A DNA stretch of 7,011 nucleotides from CAZIWJ01 sp964542855 (GTDB lineage Bacteria; Bacteroidota; Bacteroidia; Cytophagales; Cyclobacteriaceae), in contig CAZIWJ010000195.1 of the NCBI GenBank assembly GCA_964542855.1, forward strand, positions 1 through 7,011, given 5' to 3'. The position numbers were made by a program, and so were the translations under genes. Position 1 is the first letter of the stretch, and every line of letters starts with the position of its first letter. Positions 1 through 6,855 of the stretch are shown piece after piece. The notes below the pieces were generated by a model, which was not told the origin of the DNA, made no database searches, and worked only from the letters and a program-made list of their open reading frames with translations.

Positions 1-42
1 CCGAGATCTACACTCTTTCCCTACACGACGCTCTTCCGATCT
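1..42 (+). other. Illumina P5/TruSeq universal adapter remnant (sequencing artefact)
   Basis: These 42 bases match the 3' 42 bases of the 58-base Illumina TruSeq universal (P5) adapter. They run from the flow-cell part (CCGAGATCTACAC) through the read 1 primer site and end in GCTCTTCCGATCT, exactly where a library insert begins. The first 16 bases of the adapter are missing. The orientation is what an untrimmed adapter at a contig end would give, with the insert starting at 43. This stretch is not part of the organism's DNA. It adds 14 stop-free codons to the 3' end of the minus-strand receptor gene beside it, so automatic gene callers will extend that protein with false residues. I recognise the adapter from memory; no search was run. 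Confidence 0.97.
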
Positions 43-726
43 GTCGAGGTCAAGCGCCCGGTTCGACTGCGGGTTACCCTGCTGGAAGTCGTCGTTGGTT
101 CTTGAAGTAGAGTTATCGAAAGGAACCCCATCCACAACAAACAGCGGCTGGTTGTTACCTAAAAGAGAAGAATTACCACGAATAGTAATGTTGGTTGCCG
201 AACCAACACCACCGCCGGAACCCGTGATGTTTACACCCGGAACCTTGCCAGACAGGCCACGAACCGCATCCGGCTCTGAGCGCTGCTGCAACTTCTGGCC
301 ATCAAGGTTAGTTACCGCGTATCCCAACGCTTTCTTTTCACGCTCAATACCAATAGCCGTAACAACCACTTCTTCCAGTTGCTCGGTGTCAGATTCGAGC
401 TGTACATTGATAATAGACTGGTTACCCACTCTTACTTCCTTACTCAATAATCCGATGAATGAGTAAGTAATAACGGCATCGTTACCAGGTACCTGGATTC
501 GGTAGTTACCGTCAACGTCAGTAACAGTACCTGAGGTGGTTCCTTTTACCACCACGTTAACACCCGGTAGTGAACTGTCGTCTTCCACCGCCGTTACCTT
601 ACCGGTAACCGTGCGCGACTGCGCAAAAGCTCCTGCAGACAGGAACAAAAAAATTGCTGATAAAACCAGAAAGAATAAAATCCTTCCTGCCCTAACAGCA
701 AAACTAGGGGTAAAATTGCTTACCAT
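43..726 (-). CDS. SusC/RagA family TonB-linked outer-membrane protein, N-terminal fragment (cut at contig end)
   Basis: This is the first 228 codons of a TonB-dependent receptor of the SusC/RagA family. Members usually run to about 1000 residues and form the barrel that imports glycans or peptides together with a SusD lipoprotein. The start is the ATG at 726-724; an in-frame TAA lies 15 bases upstream, so no earlier start is possible without a non-ATG codon. Residues 1-35 form a signal peptide, with a basic patch (R12, R15), a hydrophobic core at about 16-31 and a cleavage site after AFA35. Residues 38-110 are a carboxypeptidase-regulatory-like beta domain (VTGKV, LPGVNVVVKGT, TDVDGNY). LEEVVVTAIG (117-126) opens the plug domain, followed by REKKALGYAV, LSGKVPGV, ITIRG (180-184) and the family signature PLFVVDGVP (194-202). 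The barrel is missing because the sequence meets adapter at 42. The substrate cannot be inferred, and any SusD partner would lie beyond the break. No clear Shine-Dalgarno site is seen. Confidence 0.93.
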
Positions 727-1249
727 GATTAACGATTTAATTTAAACAATGATTAAAACTGTAAACTACGTAGAAGGAATTGCTTGATTGAAATAATACA
801 CTTTGTTAGAATTAGGTACATGTGTAATTATTTCAATCTTAAACATATCGGATTGCTTAGTTAAAGTCAATAATCACTATTTAATTTTTTTGATATTTAT
901 TTTAATAGCTTCTTTTAGGTGAGTAGATTTATTCGTTATGAATAATAGCAACCAAAAACTTAAAATCTGCCCTATTTATTACAAAATGGGACCTTTTACG
1001 AAAAAATGATCGAACGACGCTGGCAGTATTTATCTGTTTACACCAGTAATTAAATAGTACAAAAAGGTTATAGCTTAAAAGGTTCATACATTCATGCATT
1101 GCCATATTTTAAATTAGGGCGGGTGTGAAGTGAATGATTAATGAAAAAAAGTTAATTTCAAAGGGTCATTTTAAAAATTTCATCGGTTTTTTAATAAATT
1201 ACCCGTTACGTTACATCATCTTTACCTAAAATAAAGCCCTGATCTTTTT
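727..1249. other. AT-rich intergenic region between divergent genes
   Basis: This 523-base gap lies between the starts of the receptor gene (minus) and the MenE-type gene (plus), so it must hold both promoters unless expression comes from elsewhere. It is visibly AT-rich compared with the flanking genes. I see no credible ORF, tRNA, tandem repeat or strong hairpin in it. No full match to the Bacteroidota promoter pattern (TTTG, 17-23 bases, TAnnTTTG) was found on either strand. The nearest on the minus strand is TAAGATTG at 841-834, about 108 bases before the receptor start, with only a poor, too distant TTGA at 870-867. Promoters are therefore inferred from layout and are not located. Confidence 0.6.
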
Positions 1250-2335
1250 ATGATCGTTCAAATAGCCGGCCGGCAACTAATTCCGGATCAACCTCCAAAC
1301 GAATGGGATCTTCCCGATTATGGCAACCTGGCACTTAGGTTTTGCAATCAGTGGACGTCGGGTCAGCAAACGTTCACCCTAAAAACATCCGGATCAACGG
1401 GTAAACCCAAAGAAATTTTAATTCAGAGGGAGCAAATGGAAGCCAGTGCCCGGCAAACCATCCGGTATCTTGGCCTTACTGAAAAAGATGTTGCTTTGGT
1501 TGCCCTGGGTACAAACTATATCGCCGGGCAAATGATGCTGGTCCGGGCCCTACTGGCTAACATGGACTGCAGGGTGGTTGAACCCGCCAAAAACCCCATG
1601 CACAATTTACCGGAATATCCGCCTGTTACCTTCACAGCCCTGGTTCCTTTACAACTACAGGCTATAATTGAAGCCAATGTTCCGGACCAGATCAACCGAC
1701 TTAATGAAATGAAGGCGATTTTAATTGGCGGAGCCCCAATGTCGGCCTGGTTAATACGGGCCTGCCAGAAACTCAGGGTTCCGGTTTACGCCACTTACGG
1801 CATGACGGAAACCGTTTCTCACATTGCTTTACGACCAATTAACGGCCCCGCAGCATCGGAATATTTTACTGTGCTGCAGGGAGTTGAAGTGAAACAGGAT
1901 GCAAGAGAGTGTTTGCAAATCAGGGGAGCCGTTACCCGCAATGAGTGGATTACTACGAGTGATATTGTCCGGTTTCATGGTCAACGTACTTTTCAGTGGT
2001 TGGGTCGGGCCGATTACGTGATTAATTCAGGAGGGATTAAAATTTTCCCCGAACAGCTGGAAGGTTTTATTACTGAGCAGCTTTCCAATTTTAGTAACCG
2101 GCAGCATAGCTTAATGATTACGGCTCTGCCCCATTCCGATTACGGGGAACAGGTTATTTTACTTTTTGAAGGGTTTAAACCGGACGCTGAACTAATCAGG
2201 GAAATCTTCTCGCGGGTGGAAAGTAACTGGAACCGGTACTGGGTACCCAAGCAAATCAGGGAATTACCTGAGTTTACCAGGACAGCTAACGGAAAGCTAT
2301 TGCGAAAACATACGACAGAGCTTCTTAACAGGTAA
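1250..2335 (+). CDS. menE: o-succinylbenzoate--CoA ligase (MenE-type AMP-forming acyl-CoA synthetase)
   Basis: This 361-residue cytosolic enzyme belongs to the ANL adenylate-forming superfamily. MenE converts o-succinylbenzoate, ATP and CoA into succinylbenzoyl-CoA in menaquinone synthesis. The core motifs are present in order: the phosphate-binding loop TSGSTGKPK (46-54), YATYGMTE (180-187, with the conserved Glu187), TSD (Asp238), the hinge region GRADYVINSGGIKIFPEQLE (252-271, Asp255) and NGK with the expected catalytic Lys349. It is about 90 residues shorter than E. coli MenE, which fits the compact MenE versions of Bacteroidota; no motif is lost. The ATG at 1250 sits after a T-rich stretch with no Shine-Dalgarno site, and the gene ends in tandem stops (TAA TAA, 2333-2338). 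It is transcribed alone here, divergent from the receptor gene, with no menC or other men gene in view. The family is secure. The o-succinylbenzoate substrate is inferred from size and overall resemblance, and another small carboxylic acid remains possible. Confidence 0.85.
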   Translation: MIVQIAGRQLIPDQPPNEWDLPDYGNLALRFCNQWTSGQQTFTLKTSGSTGKPKEILIQREQMEASARQTIRYLGLTEKDVALVALGTNYIAGQMMLVRALLANMDCRVVEPAKNPMHNLPEYPPVTFTALVPLQLQAIIEANVPDQINRLNEMKAILIGGAPMSAWLIRACQKLRVPVYATYGMTETVSHIALRPINGPAASEYFTVLQGVEVKQDARECLQIRGAVTRNEWITTSDIVRFHGQRTFQWLGRADYVINSGGIKIFPEQLEGFITEQLSNFSNRQHSLMITALPHSDYGEQVILLFEGFKPDAELIREIFSRVESNWNRYWVPKQIRELPEFTRTANGKLLRKHTTELLNR

Positions 2336-2600
2336 TAAGCATCGTTCGCGTTCACGGGCCGTTAAGGATGGTTTGTGGACTGTGGGGAAGCTAACTGTTT
2401 GAGGGTATTGATAAACTGTTTCAGTTTAAGTAAGCCAGTTCCTAGTAGTTTGCATTATCCGCTACGAAATAAAATGTATCTAATGTAAAATCGTCTGCAA
2501 GCCCCCGGCGGCCTGCGGTATGAAAATCGGGGACTATCTCCTATAAAATGGTTGGTAAGCCACTTTCACAAGCGCAGGCAAGGTTACCAGAACGAAAAGA
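2336..2600. other. Convergent intergenic region, no gene seen
   Basis: These 265 bases separate the converging 3' ends of the MenE-type gene and murA. No ORF of believable length or RNA gene is visible. Both transcripts should end here, but I find no classical GC-rich hairpin followed by a T-run. Two inverted repeats stand out. One is a perfect 7-base stem at 2412-2428. The other is a 5-base stem, CCCCG at 2503-2507 with CGGGG at 2528-2532, with a 20-base GC-rich loop. Neither has a T tract after it on either strand. Confidence 0.6.
2412..2428. repeat. Short perfect inverted repeat (7-base stem, 3-base loop)
   Basis: TAAACTG at 2412-2418 and CAGTTTA at 2422-2428 are exact reverse complements around a TTT loop. 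The site lies 77 bases after the MenE-type stop codon, in the convergent gap. It could help end or protect that transcript, but the stem is AT-rich and no T-run follows, so a role as an intrinsic terminator is weak. It could also be chance in AT-rich DNA. Confidence 0.35.
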
Positions 2601-3908
2601 TCAATCCAGTCTTTCAATGTGGGCACCCAGGTTTTGCAGGCGTTCATCAATTTTCTGGTAGCCGCGATCAATTTGCTCTATGTTGTAGATGGTACTAGTG
2701 CCTTCGGCAGACAGGGCAGCAATTAATAGCGCCACCCCTGCCCGAATATCTGGTGAGGTCATGGAAATGCCTTTTAAAGGATAACGTCGGTCCAGGCCAA
2801 TTACGGTTGCCCGGTGCGGATCGCAAAGGATAATCTGGGCTCCCATATCGATGAGCTTATCCACGAAGAACAGCCGGCTTTCGAACATTTTCTGGTGAAC
2901 CAGTACTGTACCCATGGCCTGGGTGGCAACCACGAGAATCACACTCAGTAAATCGGGGGTTAACCCGGGCCAGATGGCATCGGCAATGGTCATGATCGAC
3001 CCGTCGATGAAGGTTTCGACCTGGTAGGGCCGCTGGCCGAACACATGAATATCGTCGTTTTCCACGCTGAAAGTAATACCCAACCGTTTGAAAGTATCCG
3101 GAATGGGACCCAACATATCTACCCGCGCGTTTTTAATGTGCAGTTCCGATTGTGTCATGGCAGCCATACCAATAAAACTGCCTACTTCAATCATGTCGGG
3201 AAGCAAGGTATGTTCCGTGCCACCCAGGGCTTCTACTCCTTCTACGTGCAATAAATTAGAACCCACGCCGGTAATTTTGGCTCCCATGCGGTTTAGCATA
3301 TTGCAAAGCTGCTGTAAATAAGGTTCGCAGGCAGCATTATATATGGTCGTTTTTCCACTGGCCAGTACGGCGGCCATTACTACATTAGCCGTACCGGTAA
3401 CACTGGCTTCGTCCTGAAGAACGTAAGCGCCCCTTAAGTTAACCCCGTCGATGGTATAAAAGCCGGTTTTGTCGTTGTAGCTGAATTTAGCTCCCAGTTT
3501 CTGGAAGCCCATAAAGTGGGTGTCGAGCCGGCGGCGGCCAATTTTATCGCCCCCCGGCTTCGGGGCTTTTCCTTTGCCAAAGCGGGCCAGCAGCGGCCCC
3601 AGGATCATGATCGATCCTCTTAGGGCAGAAGCTTGTTCACGAAAGCCTTCCGTTTCCAGGTAATCCAGGTTTACCGAAGCTGCATTGAACGTGTAGGATT
3701 CCTCCCCTACCTGTTCAACAACCACCCCCAGCGATTTCAGGAGTTCAATTAGCATTAGCGCATCACGAATGGCAGGTACTTTGTGAATAGTGATGGTTTC
3801 GGCACTGAGCAATGTAGCACATAAAATTTGCAAGGCTTCATTTTTAGCTCCCTGGGGTGTAATTTCTCCCTTCAAAACGTGGCCCCCTTCAACCCGGAAT
3901 GCTCCCAT
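2601..3908 (-). CDS. murA: UDP-N-acetylglucosamine 1-carboxyvinyltransferase (MurA), Asp at the usual catalytic Cys
   Basis: MurA transfers enolpyruvate from phosphoenolpyruvate to UDP-GlcNAc, the first committed step of peptidoglycan synthesis, in the cytosol. At 435 residues it is slightly longer than E. coli MurA (419). It has the two-domain EPT/inside-out barrel pattern: GAKNEALQIL with the substrate-binding Lys22-Asn23, SALRGSIMILGPLLARFG (94-111), and GGDKIGRRRLDTH (119-131). Further on are TPDLL with Asp319 (equivalent to E. coli Asp305, the proposed general base), DIRAG with Arg389 (equivalent to Arg397) and the C-terminal IDRGYQKIDERLQNLGA. In the active-site loop, E. coli has PGGC with Cys115; here it is PGGD with Asp121 (codon 3548-3546). 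Asp in this place is known from mycobacterial and chlamydial MurA and leaves the enzyme active but insensitive to fosfomycin. The start ATG lies one base after the DUF4290 stop, preceded by a purine-rich stretch, so translation is probably coupled. MurA over the related AroA is certain from the motifs. Confidence 0.98.
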   Translation of the reverse strand: MGAFRVEGGHVLKGEITPQGAKNEALQILCATLLSAETITIHKVPAIRDALMLIELLKSLGVVVEQVGEESYTFNAASVNLDYLETEGFREQASALRGSIMILGPLLARFGKGKAPKPGGDKIGRRRLDTHFMGFQKLGAKFSYNDKTGFYTIDGVNLRGAYVLQDEASVTGTANVVMAAVLASGKTTIYNAACEPYLQQLCNMLNRMGAKITGVGSNLLHVEGVEALGGTEHTLLPDMIEVGSFIGMAAMTQSELHIKNARVDMLGPIPDTFKRLGITFSVENDDIHVFGQRPYQVETFIDGSIMTIADAIWPGLTPDLLSVILVVATQAMGTVLVHQKMFESRLFFVDKLIDMGAQIILCDPHRATVIGLDRRYPLKGISMTSPDIRAGVALLIAALSAEGTSTIYNIEQIDRGYQKIDERLQNLGAHIERLD

Positions 3909-3909
3909 G

Positions 3910-4554
3910 TTAGTTTCTCTTCTTTTTTCTTCTTTTGCCGCCGTTATTACTTCCGCCCGATCGGCTCCGGCTATTGCTGTTGTTACTGGTATTCACCTGT
4001 ACGTCGAAGAAATTATTTTCCTTCACCTCTTCTACTGTTAGGTTTACTTTTTCGCCAGCCAGCTCGTTAATGTTTTTAATGATTATTTCATCATCTACGT
4101 TTTCCTTATTCCAGGTCATGTAAAACCCTTTCATCAGTCGGCCAACCTGAACCAATGCAGCTTTCTGCTGCACTTCGTCTTCTACTTCCAGTGCATTCCT
4201 GATCATCTTTTCCACATTTTTACCGTAATGCTTAAATCGGGCGTTATCGCGGCTGTATTGCAGGCGTTCCGGCTTACGGTACAGAATGTCGCGGTCGGGC
4301 ATAGGATAAGGGCTGTCGATTTCCAGTTGAAAGTCGGACATAATATGTAGATCGTCCCACATTTTCTGGGCACTTTCGTTCGGGTCTTTAATGTTTGGGT
4401 TCAGCCGCACCATCAGAGCAATCATCGCTTTGGCATACCGGTTTCTCTCTTCCCGATCGTCCATGGTAGAAATATGTTCAGCGAGCTGCTGAATATTCCG
4501 GCCGTATTCTTTCAATGTTAAATGGGGTTTATTGGTATTGTATTCGTATTTCAT
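3910..4554 (-). CDS. DUF4290 family protein, function unknown
   Basis: This 214-residue protein resembles the DUF4290 family, which is known essentially from Bacteroidota and has no assigned biochemical role. The N-terminal part carries typical family segments: EYGRNIQQLAEHI (17-29), DDREERNRYAKAMIALM (32-48), a WDDLHIMSDFQLEIDSPYP stretch (66-84) and YGKNVEKMI (110-118). It looks soluble and mostly helical, with no signal peptide, membrane segment or recognisable catalytic motif. Residues 188-214 form a low-complexity Asn/Ser/Gly tail ending in a strongly basic run (GGKRRKKKRN), which may bind nucleic acid or another anionic partner; that is inference only. The gene follows the helicase by 51 bases and precedes murA by one base (TAA, C, ATG), so it is very likely co-transcribed and coupled to murA. 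This suggests, but does not show, a link to cell-wall synthesis. No Shine-Dalgarno site precedes its ATG. Confidence 0.92.
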   Translation of the reverse strand: MKYEYNTNKPHLTLKEYGRNIQQLAEHISTMDDREERNRYAKAMIALMVRLNPNIKDPNESAQKMWDDLHIMSDFQLEIDSPYPMPDRDILYRKPERLQYSRDNARFKHYGKNVEKMIRNALEVEDEVQQKAALVQVGRLMKGFYMTWNKENVDDEIIIKNINELAGEKVNLTVEEVKENNFFDVQVNTSNNSNSRSRSGGSNNGGKRRKKKRN

Positions 4555-4605
4555 TTACAGTAGAATTATTAATTACCCGGTTAATATGTTAAAAAATATT
4601 TAAAA

Positions 4606-6855
4606 CTAGTCTTCCAGTATCCGCAGCTTGGCAAAACTGAGGAGTAAGGTTTTCTCTCCAAAGTCCTGGAAATTCACTTTTGCTTTACGGTTTGCTCCCT
4701 GCGTTTCTACCCGTTCAACGGTTCCCAGGCCAAACTTGGGGTGTTCCACCCGCATACCCTGATCCAGTTTACTGGTATCGCTGGGCTTAAAATCGGGCGA
4801 TACCTGATGCACTTTTTTCGTCGCCGCACCCGTTTTATGATTTTTCTTTACGCTGTTAATCAGTACCCGGGCATGATTAGTATCACTTCCCGAATTTAAC
4901 CGCGAACCGAGCCGCTTGTTTACATTCAGGTATTTTGGATCAATTTCTTCAATAAACCGGCTGGGCTCGCAATTTTTTAACCGGCCATAGCGGTAGCGAG
5001 TCAGGGCGTACGATAAGGTGAGCGATTGTTCGGCCCGGGTAATGGCCACGTAAAACAAACGGCGTTCTTCTTCCAGGTCGCTGCGGCTGGCCAACATCAT
5101 TTGCGAAGGAAAAAGATCTTCTTCCAGCCCAGCGATGAATACATGTTTAAATTCAAGTCCCTTAGCCCCGTGAATGGTCATTAGGGTTACGCAGTCGTCG
5201 TCCTTATCGTTTTCATCGGCATTAGTAAGCAGGGCTATTTCCTGAAGAAACGTACTCAGGCTCTTGTCTTCGTTTTCGGTATTATCAACAAACTCCCGCA
5301 CCGCATTCAGTAATTCCTGCACGTTTTCAAAGCGGTTCAGGCCTTCTATGGTTTTATCTTCATACAGTTCTTTCAGCAGCCCAGAGTTTTTGGCAATGTG
5401 CGAGGCTGCTTCGTACGCATCTTTGCGCTCGGCCTCGAGCCGGAAGCCTTCCATCATTTCCATGAACTGGTAGATAGAATTGGCCGAGCGTCCACTCATA
5501 AACTGCTGGATATTCTGCAGCACTTCCCATAAGCCGATATCGTGGTTGTACGCATTGCCTACCACTTTATCTACACTGGCCGGACCAATTCCTCTTTTCG
5601 GAAAGTTAATAATTCGTCGCAAAGCCTGTTCGTCGTTCGTGTTCACGGCATAGCGCAGGTACGACAGCAGGTCCTTAATTTCTTTCCGCTGGTAAAACGA
5701 AACCCCGCCAATTACCCGGTACTTGATGTTGTTTTTTCTCAGGGCTTCTTCCAGCGCCCTCGACTGGCTGTTGGTGCGGTACAGAACAGCAAAATCCGAG
5801 CTGTTCAGCTTATGATTATTTTTGTTTTCGAAAATGGCCGTGGCAATCATCCGTCCTTCCTCGTGCTCGGAACTGGCTTTAATAAGATCTACCTGTTTGC
5901 CTTCGGTATTGGCTGTCCATACGTCTTTGCGCAACTGCCCCTGGTTGTTTTTAATAATGGAATTGGCAGCGTTCACAATGTTCTGGGTCGACCGGTAATT
6001 CTGTTCCAGCTTAATCACTTTCAGGTCGGGGTAGTCTTTCTCGAAGTTGAGAATATTCTCAATACTTGCCCCGCGGAAGGCGTAAATACTCTGGGCATCA
6101 TCGCCCACCACGCAGATGTTGCTGCGTACGGCCGACAGCTTCTTGGTAATAAGATACTGCGAAATGTTGGTATCCTGGAACTCATCGACCATAACATAAT
6201 GGAACCGCTGCTGGTATTTATTCAGCACATCGGTGTGGTCGCGGAATAATACATTGGTATTAAAAAGCAGGTCGTCGAAGTCCATAGCGTCGGCTTTGAA
6301 GCAGCGGCGGGCGTATTCTTTATAAATTTCTCCCATGCGGGGTTTGGCAGCAGCCTGGTCTTCGGTAAAGTAAGCCGGGTTATTATTGTATTCCCGCCAG
6401 GAAATAAGCCGGTTTTTAGCCCCGGAGATCCTGTTCATTACCCCGTTGGTTTTATACACCTTATCGTCGAGCTGGAGGTCTTTAACGATCTTCCTGATCA
6501 GCGATTTGGAGTCGTCAGTATCGTAAATACTAAAATTGCTGGGATAGCCCAGCAGGCCGGCTTCTACGCGGAGAATGCGGGCAAAGATTGAATGAAAAGT
6601 ACCCATCCAGAGGTTTTTGGCTTCGGCACCGATGAGCTGTTCAATCCGGTTTCGCATTTCCCTGGCTGCCTTATTGGTAAAGGTAAGGGCCATGATATTA
6701 AACGGATCTATCTTTTTTTCCTGAATCAGATAAGCGATGCGGTAAGTTAATACCCTGGTTTTTCCTGAACCTGCCCCGGCAATGATCATGGCCGGCCCTT
6801 CGGTGTGTTTTACTCCCTCTCGTTGTGGTTCATTCAGTTGATCCAGGTAATTCAT
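4606..6855 (-). CDS. UvrD/PcrA/Rep-type superfamily 1A 3'-5' DNA helicase
   Basis: This 749-residue ATP-dependent helicase translocates 3' to 5' on single-stranded DNA and would act in nucleotide excision repair, mismatch repair or clearing blocked replication forks. All SF1A motifs are intact. They are the Q motif LNEPQREGV (7-15), Walker A AGAGSGKT (26-33, Lys32), Ia LTFTNKAAREMR (57-68), Walker B/motif II VDEFQDTN (223-230, Asp224-Glu225), and III GDDAQSIYAFRGA (251-263). Motif IV is LEQNYRST (Arg288), V is TIHGAKGLEF (from 560) and VI is FYVAITRAE with the arginine finger Arg607. Residues 693-749 (VEHPKFGLGTVERVE, then KVNFQDFGEKTLLL) form a Tudor-like C-terminal domain, which in PcrA/UvrD binds RNA polymerase. 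The length is usual for PcrA/UvrD. The start at 6855 has a strong Shine-Dalgarno site and gives a complete N-terminus. It is the first visible gene of the probable helicase-DUF4290-murA unit. Motifs alone do not separate UvrD, PcrA and Rep orthology, but the Tudor-like domain favours PcrA/UvrD, so no symbol is given. Confidence 0.97.
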   Translation of the reverse strand: MNYLDQLNEPQREGVKHTEGPAMIIAGAGSGKTRVLTYRIAYLIQEKKIDPFNIMALTFTNKAAREMRNRIEQLIGAEAKNLWMGTFHSIFARILRVEAGLLGYPSNFSIYDTDDSKSLIRKIVKDLQLDDKVYKTNGVMNRISGAKNRLISWREYNNNPAYFTEDQAAAKPRMGEIYKEYARRCFKADAMDFDDLLFNTNVLFRDHTDVLNKYQQRFHYVMVDEFQDTNISQYLITKKLSAVRSNICVVGDDAQSIYAFRGASIENILNFEKDYPDLKVIKLEQNYRSTQNIVNAANSIIKNNQGQLRKDVWTANTEGKQVDLIKASSEHEEGRMIATAIFENKNNHKLNSSDFAVLYRTNSQSRALEEALRKNNIKYRVIGGVSFYQRKEIKDLLSYLRYAVNTNDEQALRRIINFPKRGIGPASVDKVVGNAYNHDIGLWEVLQNIQQFMSGRSANSIYQFMEMMEGFRLEAERKDAYEAASHIAKNSGLLKELYEDKTIEGLNRFENVQELLNAVREFVDNTENEDKSLSTFLQEIALLTNADENDKDDDCVTLMTIHGAKGLEFKHVFIAGLEEDLFPSQMMLASRSDLEEERRLFYVAITRAEQSLTLSYALTRYRYGRLKNCEPSRFIEEIDPKYLNVNKRLGSRLNSGSDTNHARVLINSVKKNHKTGAATKKVHQVSPDFKPSDTSKLDQGMRVEHPKFGLGTVERVETQGANRKAKVNFQDFGEKTLLLSFAKLRILED

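Noticed and set aside
95..466. Plus-strand ORF of 123 codons
   Set aside because: It lies wholly opposite the SusC/RagA fragment, whose translation has clear domains and a signal peptide. The plus-strand product is Pro/Thr/Ser-rich and resembles nothing.
536..745. Plus-strand ORF of 69 codons
   Set aside because: It is antisense to the receptor's signal peptide and first beta domain, with no recognisable content.
780..862. Short near-direct repeat around ATTGCTT in the divergent gap
   Set aside because: It occurs only twice, is short and imperfect, and no further copies or regular spacing are seen, so an operator or iteron call is not supported.
834..870. Possible Bacteroidota-type promoter for the receptor gene (TAAGATTG with an upstream TTGA)
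   Set aside because: The -7 element has one mismatch, the -33 element is poor, and the 25-base spacing exceeds the usual 17-23. A match this weak is expected by chance in AT-rich DNA.
2140..2355. Minus-strand ORF of 71 codons over the 3' end of the MenE-type gene
   Set aside because: It is antisense to the conserved C-terminal domain of the ligase, with no recognisable product.
3045..3321. Two overlapping plus-strand ORFs inside murA
   Set aside because: Both are antisense to well-conserved MurA sequence, in different frames, and have no family resemblance.
3790..4123. Three plus-strand ORFs across the DUF4290-murA junction, one with a Leu-rich, membrane-like start
   Set aside because: The leucine run is the complement of the Asn/Ser/Lys/Arg-rich DUF4290 tail and not a real membrane segment.
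5542..6249. Plus-strand ORF of 235 codons inside the helicase gene
   Set aside because: Although long, it is antisense to the conserved helicase motifs II-IV. Its openness follows from the codon usage of the real gene, and the product matches no family I know.
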